Notes under the pieces: model-generated
Told to the model about the DNA's origin: nothing
The model's input: only the letters and a program-made list of their open reading frames with translations
Database searches by the model: none
Source: Gammaproteobacteria bacterium
GTDB lineage: Bacteria > Pseudomonadota > Gammaproteobacteria > Nitrosococcales > Methylophagaceae
Assembly (NCBI GenBank): GCA_029210875.1
Contig: JARGFJ010000017.1
Span: 1 to 48,760 of the forward strand
DNA length: 48,760 nucleotides
Direction: 5' to 3'
Program-made: the position numbers and the translations under genes
Shown: positions 5,877 to 14,852 of the stretch, in pieces
Layout of the letters: each line of letters starts with the position of its first letter
Position numbering within the stretch: the stretch's first letter is position 1

Positions 5877-5966
5877 ACACATTTGTTAGCCGATCCTAAA
5901 AGCGTATTGACGCCTATTGGCAATTTTGTTCGTAAATCAAGTTTAGATGAGTTGCCTATCCCTTAA
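5877..5966 (+). pseudogene. Lipid-linked sugar-phosphate transferase fragment
   Basis: The frame through 5886-5966 reads LADPKSVLTPIGNFVRKSSL then DELPIP and stop. This matches the conserved block of PglC/WcaJ-type initiating sugar transferases (.LT..G.F.RK.SLDELPQL.NV..GDMS). The fragment ends after DELP, exactly where the second comEA-like duplication begins, so its stop codon is shared with the junction. It is the third polysaccharide-synthesis remnant in this region. About 26 residues remain. Confidence 0.72.
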
Positions 5967-6073
5967 AAAGTTGATTTTTTTAAATACGATTTGCCATACA
6001 AAGTAAATTGAATTACTCTTTGTATGCAACCCATTGAAATGGTTGTTTAAATTAACAAGGAGATATGGAAATT

Positions 6074-6346
6074 ATGTTTAAGAAATTATTTTTAGCGTTT
6101 GCTTTGGCATTCGCGTTATCAACTGGCGCAGCAATGGCTGCCGACAAAATCGATATCAATACCGCGACCAAGACTGAGCTGCAATCCTTAAATGGAGTTG
6201 GTGATGCAACTGCAGAGGCTATTATTGAATATCGAACTCAAAACGGGCCTTTTTTACGTGTGTCAGATTTAGAAAAAGTGAAAGGCATTGGTCAAAAAAA
6301 GGCCGAGAAGTTAGCTGAATCAGTCACTGTTTCAAAAGCTGAATAA
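6074..6346 (+). CDS. ComEA-like secreted helix-hairpin-helix protein, copy 2
   Basis: Identical in protein, and by eye in DNA, to the copy at 3932-4204: signal peptide and two helix-hairpin-helix motifs (LNGVGDATA and VKGIGQKKA). The same Shine-Dalgarno AAGGAG and the same two candidate ATGs are present (6065 or 6074; 6074 preferred). It is convergent with glnD, separated by a terminator and a REP pair. The perfect identity of two functional-looking copies points to a recent duplication or ongoing gene conversion. Confidence 0.85.
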   Translation: MFKKLFLAFALAFALSTGAAMAADKIDINTATKTELQSLNGVGDATAEAIIEYRTQNGPFLRVSDLEKVKGIGQKKAEKLAESVTVSKAE

Positions 6347-6366
6347 GTTAGAAAGTAGTGCGTTCA

Positions 6367-6408
6367 AATGACATGCTTCCAATTTAGTTGGGGCATGTCA
6401 TTTTTTTT
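6367..6408 (+). terminator. Rho-independent terminator of comEA-like copy 2
   Basis: Same hairpin as at 4225-4266: stem AATGACATGC/GCATGTCATT with a T run. Confidence 0.9.
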
Positions 6409-6425
6409 GGGTGGTTTCAAGTGCT

Positions 6426-6478
6426 GTGGGTTCGGTTTTGACCGAACGGTTGGGTTGTCGGACTAAAGACCGACCTAC
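6426..6478. repeat. REP pair (BIME) between comEA-like copy 2 and glnD
   Basis: Forward arm 6426-6447 (GTGGG head, stem TTCGGT/ACCGAA) and inverted arm 6457-6478 (TCGGACT paired imperfectly with AGACCGA, CCTAC end). It sits between convergent genes, a usual position for REP elements. Confidence 0.8.
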
Positions 6479-6514
6479 GATGATGGTGATGTGTGTTCGG
6501 TTTAACGATGAATT

Positions 6515-9133
6515 TTAACTCGCTGTTAATCCTGAGATGAGTGCCTGTTTTAATTGCTCTTGTTGAATCTCGCTTAAGGGTTCATTTTGTGATGAGGTGA
6601 CAAAAAACACGTCTTCTACCTGATCGCCAAGTGTCGTTAATTTGGCATTGACAACTTGTATGTCACATTGCAGAAAGACTCGAGCGATAGATGATAATAA
6701 CCCTGGTCTGTCATGTGTATTTAATTCCATTACGGTATGACTTTGTTGTGTGTTGATTCGGAAATTGATTGTGGGTTTGGTTTCAAACAATTTCATCGCT
6801 CTTGGTGTGATGCCGGAGAAAGATGTGCTAATTTTGTCCAAATTTTCCAGGCTATGATTGAGTGTCATAATGATTTCTGTTGGATTGTCGATCGAGCCAT
6901 TAACGATATAGGTATTGAGTGTGTTGCCATCATGAGTTGCATTAATTTTAGCATCAAGCACATCCAGATCGAGTCGTCCCAGACATGCTGTAACGGCAGC
7001 GAATATGTGCGGTCTATCTTGAGTCGCGAAAAATAGTTCCAGGGTATTATGGCTAAGTGGGCGTGATGTCAGTAAGGTTTTTTTATCAGGATTTTCAAGG
7101 CGATATTGAGTTTGCCAGACGATGTCTTCGACAGTATGACGTGAGAAATAATGATAATCATACGATTGCCAAAGCGCCTCAATTTGTTGTTCTGGCCATG
7201 ATGAATTAACTAATACAGTTAATGCCTGTTGACGAATTTTAGCTGCTTTTTCCTGCGAATTCTTTGCCAGTTGTTCACTTTGTTCCAGCCATTGTTTGGT
7301 ATTTTGATATAGCTGTTTTAATAATGAATCGCGCCAGCCATTCCATAAATTATTATTGGTTGCTCTAATATCAGCAACGGTAAGTAGGTAGAGGTAATTT
7401 AAACGATTAATTGTTTGAACTGTTTTGGCAAATAGTTTTATAACCTCTGGATCGTGTATATCCGATTTTTGAGCTACCAATGACATTGAGAGATGATTTC
7501 TGACTAAAAATGTGACAATGTCAGTATCAAATGAACTGAGAGAGTGACGTTGACAAAAAGCGGTGGCATCGGCAACACCTAAAATACTGTGATCACCGCC
7601 GCGCCCTTTTGCTATGTCATGAAATAAGCCGGCAATATAGAGTAGTTCATGCTTGGATAGTTGCTTAAACACATCTGAACAAAGTGGGAATTCATCCTGG
7701 AATTCGGGGCATGAAAAACGGCGCAGATTACGTACTAAAAATAAGGTGTGTTCATCTACAGTATAAGCGTGGAACAAATCATGCTGCATTTGTCCAACGA
7801 TTTGCCCAAATTCTGGTAAATAAGCACCTAATACCCCAAGTGCATTCATTCTACGAAACTCGTGCGTTATGCCTTTAGGTTGTCGTATGATCTCCATAAA
7901 TAACGCCTGGTTCTTTATATCATTTCGAAAGCGTTGATCTATCAGGTGGATATGTGCATGAATTTGTCGGATTGTATCTGCCCGAACCCCTTTTATTTCC
8001 GGGTGTTGTTGCAAGATCAGAAACAGTTCCAGCATTGCATAGGGATAATAAGCAAAAATGCCATGATTGATTGTCTCCAGATAACCATTGTGAACTTGAA
8101 AGCGACGATTAACCGGGGTTATATGGCTCGGCTTATCAGCCAAAATAATATTTTCTTCAAATAATTGAAGTAATAGTTCATTCATTTGTCCAATTGAACG
8201 AGCACATAGATAATAATCTTTCATGAAATGTTCGACTGCGAGTCGATTATCACAATCAACATAACCAAGCTGTGTAGCTATGTCACGCTGGTAATTAATC
8301 ATCAATTTTTCTTGTTTGCGTTTAGCAAGACAATGCAGTACAAATCGAACACGCCATAGAAAACGCTGTGCTTTGTCTAAAACATCATATTCACTGTTTG
8401 AGATAAAGCCTTTATCGTTAAGCCCTTGCAGATCATTTACATTAAAGTGCTGTTGGGCAACCCAGTTAATGATATGAATATCTCTTAATCCGCCTGGCGA
8501 TTCTTTAATATTTGGCTCGAGATTATTGGCAGTGTCATTATATTTTTGGTGGCGTTGTAATTGTTCTTGACGCTTTGCTTGATAAAAAAGGCGGGTATCC
8601 CAGGTTTTATGATCGGTCGTTAATTTATGTAATGCGTTATACAGTGAGTTATCACCATATAACAAGCGAGTTTCTAGCAAATTGGTTGCAATAGTTATGT
8701 CTTGTGCCGATTGCTGGCGACATTCTTCAACGGTACGAACACTGTGCCCAATGTCAAGGCCTATATCCCAAAGTTGAGTTAAAAAGTGGGTTAATCCCGA
8801 TGGTGGTTGTTCGGATACAGATTGATCCAGCAGGATCAGTAAATCAATATCAGAGTAGGGGTGTAGTTCGCCTCGACCATAGCCTCCGACGGCAAGTAGG
8901 CTTATTTTGTCATCTTGACCGACATGTTGCTGCCAAAGTGCTTTTAATACCTGGTCAACAAAATGAGAACGAAACTGAACCAGATCGACCACATCAACAT
9001 TTAAGTCGAACTGCTGTTGAAGAAACAGTTGACCTTGTTGTAGTGCTTTACGGAAATAGACTGTTTTACTGGCGTAGTTGTTTGGTGACAGATCGTGAGT
9101 AATATCCCAAAGTGAGGGTGGGGAATCAGGCAT
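6515..9133 (-). CDS. glnD: [Protein-PII] uridylyltransferase / uridylyl-removing enzyme
   Basis: GlnD senses glutamine and adds or removes UMP on PII proteins, setting nitrogen control of glutamine synthetase and NtrBC. The 872-residue protein is close to the usual length (about 890). The nucleotidyltransferase site is LLAVGGYGRGEL..SDIDLLIL (about 79-101, with the metal-binding DxD). The HD domain (AGLFHDIAKGRGGDHS, about 497-512) removes uridylyl groups. Two C-terminal ACT domains (about 690 and 798 onward, the second with ELNTHDRPGLLS) sense glutamine. It lies three bases downstream of map on the same strand and is probably cotranscribed with it. No clear Shine-Dalgarno is visible before its ATG. 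Very sure. Confidence 0.98.
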   Translation of the reverse strand: MPDSPPSLWDITHDLSPNNYASKTVYFRKALQQGQLFLQQQFDLNVDVVDLVQFRSHFVDQVLKALWQQHVGQDDKISLLAVGGYGRGELHPYSDIDLLILLDQSVSEQPPSGLTHFLTQLWDIGLDIGHSVRTVEECRQQSAQDITIATNLLETRLLYGDNSLYNALHKLTTDHKTWDTRLFYQAKRQEQLQRHQKYNDTANNLEPNIKESPGGLRDIHIINWVAQQHFNVNDLQGLNDKGFISNSEYDVLDKAQRFLWRVRFVLHCLAKRKQEKLMINYQRDIATQLGYVDCDNRLAVEHFMKDYYLCARSIGQMNELLLQLFEENIILADKPSHITPVNRRFQVHNGYLETINHGIFAYYPYAMLELFLILQQHPEIKGVRADTIRQIHAHIHLIDQRFRNDIKNQALFMEIIRQPKGITHEFRRMNALGVLGAYLPEFGQIVGQMQHDLFHAYTVDEHTLFLVRNLRRFSCPEFQDEFPLCSDVFKQLSKHELLYIAGLFHDIAKGRGGDHSILGVADATAFCQRHSLSSFDTDIVTFLVRNHLSMSLVAQKSDIHDPEVIKLFAKTVQTINRLNYLYLLTVADIRATNNNLWNGWRDSLLKQLYQNTKQWLEQSEQLAKNSQEKAAKIRQQALTVLVNSSWPEQQIEALWQSYDYHYFSRHTVEDIVWQTQYRLENPDKKTLLTSRPLSHNTLELFFATQDRPHIFAAVTACLGRLDLDVLDAKINATHDGNTLNTYIVNGSIDNPTEIIMTLNHSLENLDKISTSFSGITPRAMKLFETKPTINFRINTQQSHTVMELNTHDRPGLLSSIARVFLQCDIQVVNAKLTTLGDQVEDVFFVTSSQNEPLSEIQQEQLKQALISGLTAS

Positions 9134-9136
9134 AAT

Positions 9137-9904
9137 TTAAATTACTTCATCTTCACGTAGTGTTAAAATTTCATGACCATCATCAGTCACCAATATCGTG
9201 TGTTCCCACTGGGCGGATAAAGAGCGATCCTTGGTTACAACTGTCCAGTTATCGGGCAATTGTTTAATATGACGTTTGCCGGCATTAATCATTGGCTCAA
9301 TCGTAAATGTCATACCTGCTTCAAGTATCAGCCCCGTTCCCGGTGTGCCATAATGTAAAACTTGTGGTTCTTCATGAAACACCTTGCCGATACCATGACC
9401 ACAATATTCACGCACGATCGAAAAGTTTTGGGCTTCGCCATGTTTCTGAATAGCATGACCAATATCGCCTAATTGAATACCGGGTTTGACCATGCTGATA
9501 CCGATCAACATTGCTTCACGCGCTGTATTGCATAAGCGTTGTGCCAAAATCGATGTTTTACCGACAATAAACATCATGCTGGTGTCGCCATGATAGCCAT
9601 CTTTGATAACTGTGATATCAATATTGATGATATCGCCATTTTTGAGCTTTTTGTTACCAGGAATACCATGACAAATAACATGATTGACCGAGGTGCAAAT
9701 AGATTTAGGAAAACCATGATAATTCAGTGGGGCGGGAATAGCCTGTTGTTCATTCACGATATAGTTATGGCAAATTTGGTCTAACTCATCGGTTGTAATG
9801 CCTGCTTTAACATGTGGGGTGATCATGGTCAAAACATCAGCGGCAAGACGACCCGCGACCCGCATTTTTTCGATCTCATCAGCAGTTTTTATGCTTACAG
9901 CCAT
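9137..9904 (-). CDS. map: Type I methionine aminopeptidase
   Basis: Removes the initiator methionine from nascent proteins in the cytoplasm. In the 255-residue protein all five metal ligands are in place: D96 and D107 (NIDITVIKDGYHGDTS), H170 (YCGHGIG), E203 (FTIEPM) and E234 (QWEHT); H79 (VICHGIP) is the substrate-site histidine. There is no N-terminal extension, as expected for type Ia. It is divergent from rpsB, the common gammaproteobacterial arrangement, and leads the map-glnD pair. Confidence 0.98.
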   Translation of the reverse strand: MAVSIKTADEIEKMRVAGRLAADVLTMITPHVKAGITTDELDQICHNYIVNEQQAIPAPLNYHGFPKSICTSVNHVICHGIPGNKKLKNGDIINIDITVIKDGYHGDTSMMFIVGKTSILAQRLCNTAREAMLIGISMVKPGIQLGDIGHAIQKHGEAQNFSIVREYCGHGIGKVFHEEPQVLHYGTPGTGLILEAGMTFTIEPMINAGKRHIKQLPDNWTVVTKDRSLSAQWEHTILVTDDGHEILTLREDEVI

Positions 9905-9938
9905 TATGAACGTTATCCCAGATAGTCAGTATTGATGG

Positions 9939-9969
9939 TGTATAGTTTGCCGTAAAATAACACTAACAA
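9939..9969 (-). promoter_or_regulatory. Possible map-glnD promoter
   Basis: On the minus strand: TTGTTA, a 19-base spacer, then TATACA, about 35 bases before the map ATG. The spacer is slightly long, so this is tentative. Confidence 0.4.
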
Positions 9970-10055
9970 CCACATCTGTCTTTTTCACACACTATTTGTA
10001 TTGAAATAAACCCCCGCTTTAGCTTCTGGACGTTAAGATAGATAAATCAAATACA

Positions 10056-10084
10056 TTGTTTTAACTAGCGTTTTATGGTATAAA
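10056..10084 (+). promoter_or_regulatory. rpsB-tsf promoter with GC-rich discriminator
   Basis: TTGTTT (10056-10061), a 17-base spacer, and TATAAA (10079-10084), followed directly by GCGCGCC. A GC-rich stretch between the -10 box and the start site is typical of promoters under stringent (ppGpp/DksA) control, as for the E. coli rpsB promoter. Confidence 0.75.
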
Positions 10085-10109
10085 ATGCGCGCCTTTTAAG
10101 GCAGAAATC

Positions 10110-10185
10110 ACACATGCACCGGCACGAATATCGGGGTGCTAATTGCTTATGCAATTTAGTCGATACTTGGGGTGTGTGGAGGTTT
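10110..10185 (+). promoter_or_regulatory. Structured rpsB 5' leader (S2 autoregulation candidate)
   Basis: The leader can close with CACACA (about 10110) against TGTGTG (about 10174-10179) and contains inner pairings such as GCACC/GGTGC and GCAATT/AATTGC-type segments. Gammaproteobacterial rpsB mRNAs carry a conserved leader through which ribosomal protein S2 represses rpsB-tsf. Position and overall shape agree, but I could not align it to the known family. Confidence 0.5.
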
Positions 10186-10218
10186 AACCCCAATTTTTAT
10201 ACAAGGTAGAATTTAATA

Positions 10219-10968
10219 ATGGCAAAAACAACTATGCGCCAAATGCTTGAAGCAGGCGTTCATTTCGGTCACCAAACACGTTACTGGAATCCAAAAATGG
10301 GTCCATTTATTTTTGGTAAACGTAACAATATTCACATCATCAACCTTGAGCACAGCTTACCAATGTTTAACGATGCGTTAAACTTCGTTGGTAAATTAGC
10401 GTCTAAAAAAGGTCGTATCCTGTTTGTAGGTACTAAACGTGCGGCTCAAGATGCAATCCGTGATGATGCAACTCGTGCAGGCATGCCTTTTGTTAACCGT
10501 CGCTGGTTAGGTGGTATGTTGACTAACTATCAAACAGTGCGTCAATCAATCAAACGTCTAGATTCAATTCAAGCAATGATCGAATCAGGTAAGTTAGAAG
10601 GTTTGAAAAAGAAAGAAGTATTAAATCTGACACGTGAACAAGAAAAATTAGAAAAAAGCATCGGCGGTATCCGCAAAATGGGTGGCTTACCGGATGCATT
10701 ATTTGTAATTGACGTTGACCACGAACGCATTGCAATCAAAGAAGCAAACAACTTGGGTATCCCTGTTATTGCTGTTGTTGATAGCAATAGCAACCCAGAT
10801 GGCGTTGACTATGTTATTCCTGGTAATGACGATTCTATGCGCGCAATCAAGCTTTATACAGCAAGTATGGCTGATGCCGTTTTAGAAGGTCGTGCATCTG
10901 TAGCGACAGGTGATACTGAAGAGTTTGTAGAAGTTACAACAGAAAGCACAGAAACTGCTGCTGAGTAA
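10219..10968 (+). CDS. rpsB: 30S ribosomal protein S2
   Basis: Binds the small subunit late in assembly near S1 and is needed for translation initiation. 249 residues. Recognised from [20 protein letters not shown] at the start, [24 protein letters not shown] and the core [20 protein letters not shown]; the C terminus is an acidic tail. It is transcribed from the strong promoter upstream, and tsf follows after a hairpin. Length and sequence are standard. Confidence 0.99.
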   Translation: MAKTTMRQMLEAGVHFGHQTRYWNPKMGPFIFGKRNNIHIINLEHSLPMFNDALNFVGKLASKKGRILFVGTKRAAQDAIRDDATRAGMPFVNRRWLGGMLTNYQTVRQSIKRLDSIQAMIESGKLEGLKKKEVLNLTREQEKLEKSIGGIRKMGGLPDALFVIDVDHERIAIKEANNLGIPVIAVVDSNSNPDGVDYVIPGNDDSMRAIKLYTASMADAVLEGRASVATGDTEEFVEVTTESTETAAE

Positions 10969-10981
10969 CATTTATATAGAA

Positions 10982-11021
10982 ACAATGTGCAGGCTCGCTA
11001 TCACTAGCGGGCCTGTATTGT
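10982..11021 (+). promoter_or_regulatory. rpsB-tsf intergenic hairpin
   Basis: A long stem (ACAAT...GCAGGCTCGCTA with TAGCGGGCCTG...ATTGT) around a four-base loop, with no T run. It probably acts as a partial attenuator or mRNA-protecting structure between S2 and EF-Ts rather than as a full terminator. Confidence 0.6.
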
Positions 11022-11075
11022 ATGTATCGCCAGCGATTGGTTGATACAGAGATACAGTTATAAAGGGTGAGTGAA

Positions 11076-11963
11076 ATGGCAACAATTACTGCTGCACTAG
11101 TAAAAGAACTGCGTGAACGTACAGGTTCAGGCATGATGGAATGTAAAAAAGCATTGGTAGAATCTGATGGCGACATCGATGCTGCAATCGAAGCAATGCG
11201 TAAGTCTGGTTTAGCGAAAGCGGATAAAAAATCAGATCGAATCGCCGCTGAAGGCATTATCGCAATTGAAACAAGTGCTGATGGCAAGCGTGCTGTCATG
11301 ATCGAAGTTAATTCAGAAACAGACTTTGTCGCAAAAGCAGAAGACTTCACTAATTTTGTTAAACAAGTGGCTAATAAGGTGCTAGAAGCACAACCAGCGT
11401 CAGTAGAAGAATTAATGACATTAGCATTAAATGATGCGGGCGATAGTATTGAGACAGTGCGTCAGGCACTGGTTGCAAAAATTGGTGAAAACATTCAGGT
11501 TCGTCGTTTTGAATTAATGACATCTGAAGAGGGTGTGATTGGTTCATATCGTCATGGCGATCGTATCGGTACTATGGTTAAGTTGACAGGTGGTGATTTA
11601 GCCCTGGCGAAAGACTTGGCGATGCATGTCGCTGCAAGTCGTCCACAAGCGGTGTCAGCAGCGGATCTACCTGCAGCGTTACTTGAAAAAGAACGTGATA
11701 TCGTGGCGACACAAGCGCGTGATAGCGGTAAACCAGAAGCGATCATTGAAAAAATGGTTGAAGGCCGTATGCAAAAATTCGTTAACGAAATCAGTTTATT
11801 AGGTCAATCTTTTGTTAAAGATCCTGATGTCACAATTGAAAAACTGATTAAACAAGCAAACGCAACAGTTGATGCATTCTCATTCTTTGAAGTAGGTGAA
11901 GGTATTGAGAAAGCGGCTGATAACTTTGTAGAAGAAGTTATGGCACAAGCGAAAGGAAACTAA
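11076..11963 (+). CDS. tsf: Translation elongation factor Ts
   Basis: Guanine-nucleotide exchange factor that recycles EF-Tu-GDP. With ATG 11076 the protein is 295 residues and begins [20 protein letters not shown], the normal family start; the in-frame GTG at 11067 would add only three residues and is not needed. The Shine-Dalgarno is AAAGGG nearby. The N-terminal UBA-like domain is followed by the EF-Tu-contacting [12 protein letters not shown] segment (about 78-89) and the dimerisation domains. It sits between rpsB and pyrH as in most gammaproteobacteria. Confidence 0.98.
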   Translation: MATITAALVKELRERTGSGMMECKKALVESDGDIDAAIEAMRKSGLAKADKKSDRIAAEGIIAIETSADGKRAVMIEVNSETDFVAKAEDFTNFVKQVANKVLEAQPASVEELMTLALNDAGDSIETVRQALVAKIGENIQVRRFELMTSEEGVIGSYRHGDRIGTMVKLTGGDLALAKDLAMHVAASRPQAVSAADLPAALLEKERDIVATQARDSGKPEAIIEKMVEGRMQKFVNEISLLGQSFVKDPDVTIEKLIKQANATVDAFSFFEVGEGIEKAADNFVEEVMAQAKGN

Positions 11964-11966
11964 GTA

Positions 11967-12692
11967 ATGACCGAAACGGGAAAAAAGCCAGCATATAAAC
12001 GTATTCTGCTTAAATTAAGTGGTGAGGCGTTAATGGGTACTGCTGAATACGGTATTCAACCTGAGGTTATTTCTCGTTTTGCTAAAGAAATCTCTGAGCT
12101 CAGTGCCCAAGGCATTGAGCTCGGGATTGTTATCGGCGGAGGCAATATCTTCCGTGGTGCCGGTTTAGCCGCTAGTGGCATGGATCGTGTTAGTGCAGAT
12201 CATATGGGAATGTTGGCTACGGTCATGAATGCCCTTGCATTACAAGATGCATTGGAACGTCATGGTGCTTTTTGTCGCGTGATGTCTGCCATACGCATCA
12301 ATGAAGTGTGTGAAGATTATCTTCGCCGTCGCGCGATTAGACACCTTGAAAAAGGCCGTGTTGTTATTTTTGCTGCTGGAACGGGTAATCCTTTTTTCAC
12401 AACTGATTCGGCCGCCAGTTTACGGGCCGTTGAGATTGGTGCAGATCTGATGCTTAAAGCAACACAGGTTGATGGCGTTTATAATGCGGATCCCAAAAAA
12501 GATCCTAATGCTATTCGTTATGATGAACTTAGCTATGATGAGGTGATTAATCAACGTCTGGCTGTTATGGATACAACAGCAGTTGTGATGTGTCAGGAAC
12601 AAAAAATGCCGTTACGTGTATTTGATGTTCATCAAACTGGGAATTTAACAAAAATTGTTTATGGCGAAGCAATTGGCACATTAGTTAAATAG
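11967..12692 (+). CDS. pyrH: UMP kinase
   Basis: Hexameric kinase forming UDP from UMP and ATP, feeding RNA, DNA and UDP-sugar synthesis; usually activated by GTP and inhibited by UTP. 241 residues, the same length as the E. coli enzyme. Amino-acid-kinase landmarks: [10 protein letters not shown] (phosphate binding), [27 protein letters not shown] (UMP site), and [11 protein letters not shown]. Starts three bases after tsf stops. Confidence 0.98.
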   Translation: MTETGKKPAYKRILLKLSGEALMGTAEYGIQPEVISRFAKEISELSAQGIELGIVIGGGNIFRGAGLAASGMDRVSADHMGMLATVMNALALQDALERHGAFCRVMSAIRINEVCEDYLRRRAIRHLEKGRVVIFAAGTGNPFFTTDSAASLRAVEIGADLMLKATQVDGVYNADPKKDPNAIRYDELSYDEVINQRLAVMDTTAVVMCQEQKMPLRVFDVHQTGNLTKIVYGEAIGTLVK

Positions 12693-12709
12693 CTTAAGTA
12701 GGAAAAAAC

Positions 12710-13267
12710 ATGATTGAAGATATCAAAAAAGATGCAGCACAACGCATGAAAAAAAGTGTTAACGCACTGGAAATATCAATGGCAAAAATTCGTGCTGGTC
12801 GCGCTCATACCAGTTTATTAGACCATGTTACCGTGCCTTATTATGGTTCTGACGTTCCCTTAAGTCAGGTTGCAAATGTGGGTGTGGAAGATTCACGTAC
12901 CTTAACTGTGACACCCTGGGAAAAACCAATGTTGCCGGTTGTTGAAAAAGCAATTATGACCTCGGACTTAGGTGTTAATCCTAATAGTGCTGGCATGACG
13001 ATCCGAATTCCGATCCCACCTTTAACAGAAGAACGTCGTCGTGATTTGGTCAAAGTTGCTCGTAATGAAGCTGAAGGTGCCCGTGTTGCTATCCGTAATA
13101 TTAGACGTGATGCCAACAGCACCTTAAAAGATTTACTAAAAGAAAAAGAAATTTCAGAAGATCAACAGCGTGGTGCTGAAGATGATATTCAGAAATTGAC
13201 GGATGCGACAATTAAAGAAGTCGATGGCGTGTTATCCGAAAAAGAAACTGATTTGATGGAAGTGTAA
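12710..13267 (+). CDS. frr: Ribosome recycling factor
   Basis: Splits post-termination ribosomes together with EF-G. 185 residues, the standard length, with the long three-helix bundle and the conserved stretch [20 protein letters not shown] (about 109-128), plus [17 protein letters not shown] near the N terminus. AGGA lies eight bases upstream of the ATG. Part of the tsf-pyrH-frr-uppS run. Confidence 0.98.
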   Translation: MIEDIKKDAAQRMKKSVNALEISMAKIRAGRAHTSLLDHVTVPYYGSDVPLSQVANVGVEDSRTLTVTPWEKPMLPVVEKAIMTSDLGVNPNSAGMTIRIPIPPLTEERRRDLVKVARNEAEGARVAIRNIRRDANSTLKDLLKEKEISEDQQRGAEDDIQKLTDATIKEVDGVLSEKETDLMEV

Positions 13268-13293
13268 GGTAGCTTAACACTACCTTATTTAAC

Positions 13294-14031
13294 ATGACTG
13301 CGGATAATACGCATGTTCCACAGCATATTGCCATTATCATGGACGGTAACGGTCGTTGGGCAAAGCAGCGACACCAACCTCGATTTATGGGGCATCGTGC
13401 TGGTCTGAAAGCGGTTGAAAATATTGTTAAACAGTGTGTTGAACGTAATGTTTCTGTACTCAGTTTATTTGCTTTTAGTAGTGAAAATTGGCGTCGACCT
13501 TCAAAAGAAGTGAGTTTGTTGATGGAATTGTTTGCTTTAGCGTTGAAGCAGCAAGTAAAACGACTCAATGACAATAATATCCAACTTCGTATTATTGGTG
13601 ATATCTCAAAGTTTAGTAATGGTTTACAAAAACAAATTACGCACGCAACCGAATTGACTAAAGATAATACGAGCTTAATCATTAATATCGCTGCAAATTA
13701 TGGCGGACGTTGGGATATCACCCAAGCTGTTCAGCAGATTGCAGTCAAAGTAAAATCACACGAATTAGCTGTTTCAGACATTACAGAAGCGTTGATCACT
13801 AACCACCTGAGTACGGCAAACTTGCCTGAGCCTGATTTATATATACGCACCGGCGGTGAGCAACGTGTCAGTAACTTCCTGTTATGGCAGTTGGCTTATA
13901 CCGAGTTTTATTTTACGGATACCTTGTGGCCTGATTTTGATGGAAAAGCATTAGATCAGGCAATTGATTCATTCAATCATCGTGAACGTCGATTTGGTCG
14001 CACTTCAGAGCAGTTACAGGAGAGAGAGTAA
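13294..14031 (+). CDS. uppS: Undecaprenyl diphosphate synthase (cis-prenyltransferase)
   Basis: Extends farnesyl diphosphate with eight isopentenyl units to C55 undecaprenyl diphosphate, the lipid carrier for peptidoglycan and O-antigen. 245 residues. Motifs: IMDGNGRWAKQR with the catalytic Asp at residue 17, GHRAGLKAV, FAFSSENWRRP, and the C-terminal LYIRTGGEQRVSNFLLWQ with the IPP-binding arginines, followed by the TEFYF segment. Its product chain connects to dxr further down the cluster. Confidence 0.98.
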   Translation: MTADNTHVPQHIAIIMDGNGRWAKQRHQPRFMGHRAGLKAVENIVKQCVERNVSVLSLFAFSSENWRRPSKEVSLLMELFALALKQQVKRLNDNNIQLRIIGDISKFSNGLQKQITHATELTKDNTSLIINIAANYGGRWDITQAVQQIAVKVKSHELAVSDITEALITNHLSTANLPEPDLYIRTGGEQRVSNFLLWQLAYTEFYFTDTLWPDFDGKALDQAIDSFNHRERRFGRTSEQLQERE

Positions 14032-14033
14032 CA

Positions 14034-14852
14034 ATGCTAAAACAACGTTTGCTGACAGCTATAGGCCTAATTCCACTAGTATTATGGACAATATTGTATG
14101 TGCCAACATCAATTGTGCAGTGGTTTGTTCTGCTAGTGACGGTGCTGGCTGCAATTGAGTGGTTGACTATTGTTGACGTCAGAACAGTTGTTGCAAAATG
14201 TGTGTTGGTAATAGTGATTGCCATATTGGCATTGGTGTTTTATAACGCTGTAGCCTTATTGCTGGCATTAGCCTTATCAGTCTGGTTGTTGGCGGGGTTA
14301 TTGGTTGTGCGCTATGCACATTCTCCTCTACCAATAAGTATTAAGGCGTTATTTTACAATAAATACTTTGGTTGTCTGAATGCTATTGTGATGTTGACAT
14401 TGTTCTTGTTGTCGACCATCTGGCTACATCATTCTGAAACAGGTCCTGTTCTGGTAGTTTATGTATTGATTTCTGTCTGGCTGGCTGACACTGGTGGGTA
14501 TTTTGCCGGAAAGCGCTGGGGCAAGCATAAACTAGCCAGTGTGATTAGTCCGAATAAAACTTGGGAAGGTGTTTATGGCGCATTGGTATTGACGTTTATA
14601 TGGGCGTCAATAGCGTATTGGCTTGAATTCAATGCTGATATTCCAGCGCTAGTCTGGTTTGGACTGACCTTGGTGACTGTTTTGATTTCTGTGATCGGTG
14701 ATTTATTTGAAAGTCTGTTTAAACGTGCTCACCAGGTCAAAGATAGTGGCAATTTGCTACCGGGCCATGGTGGCATGTTGGATCGTGTAGATAGTCTGCT
14801 TGCTGCAGTACCGGTGTTTACTGCAGGTCTTTATTTTCTGGGAGCCCTATGA
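14034..14852 (+). CDS. cdsA: Phosphatidate cytidylyltransferase (CDP-diglyceride synthase)
   Basis: Inner-membrane enzyme converting phosphatidic acid and CTP to CDP-diacylglycerol, the branch point to all membrane phospholipids. 272 residues with about seven or eight hydrophobic segments. The C-terminal CdsA signature is present: SPNKTWEG, then [19 protein letters not shown] and [15 protein letters not shown], with the metal-binding acidic residues. Starts two bases after uppS; its stop overlaps the dxr start (ATGA). Confidence 0.97.
   Translation: MLKQRLLTAIGLIPLVLWTILYVPTSIVQWFVLLVTVLAAIEWLTIVDVRTVVAKCVLVIVIAILALVFYNAVALLLALALSVWLLAGLLVVRYAHSPLPISIKALFYNKYFGCLNAIVMLTLFLLSTIWLHHSETGPVLVVYVLISVWLADTGGYFAGKRWGKHKLASVISPNKTWEGVYGALVLTFIWASIAYWLEFNADIPALVWFGLTLVTVLISVIGDLFESLFKRAHQVKDSGNLLPGHGGMLDRVDSLLAAVPVFTAGLYFLGAL

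Larger units (their letters stand above)
5965..6460. repeat. Direct duplication, copy 2 (about 496 bases)
   Basis: Second copy of 3823-4318, same orientation. The left junction cuts the sugar transferase fragment. The right end falls inside a REP arm that reads GGACTAAAGACC here, versus GAGTTAAAACTC in copy 1. The two copies enclose both the MazEF and the Phd/RelE modules. Confidence 0.9.
9905..10218. other. Divergent map/rpsB control region
   Basis: These 314 bases contain no gene. They hold a possible map promoter on the minus strand (9939-9969), a strong rpsB promoter (10056-10084) and a structured rpsB leader (about 10110-10185). Confidence 0.8.

Noticed and set aside
5711-5899. Short frame overlapping the RelE-type toxin and a REP arm
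   Set aside because: Shadow of the toxin frame continuing through the repeat (VGWTSVQ reading); no start signal.
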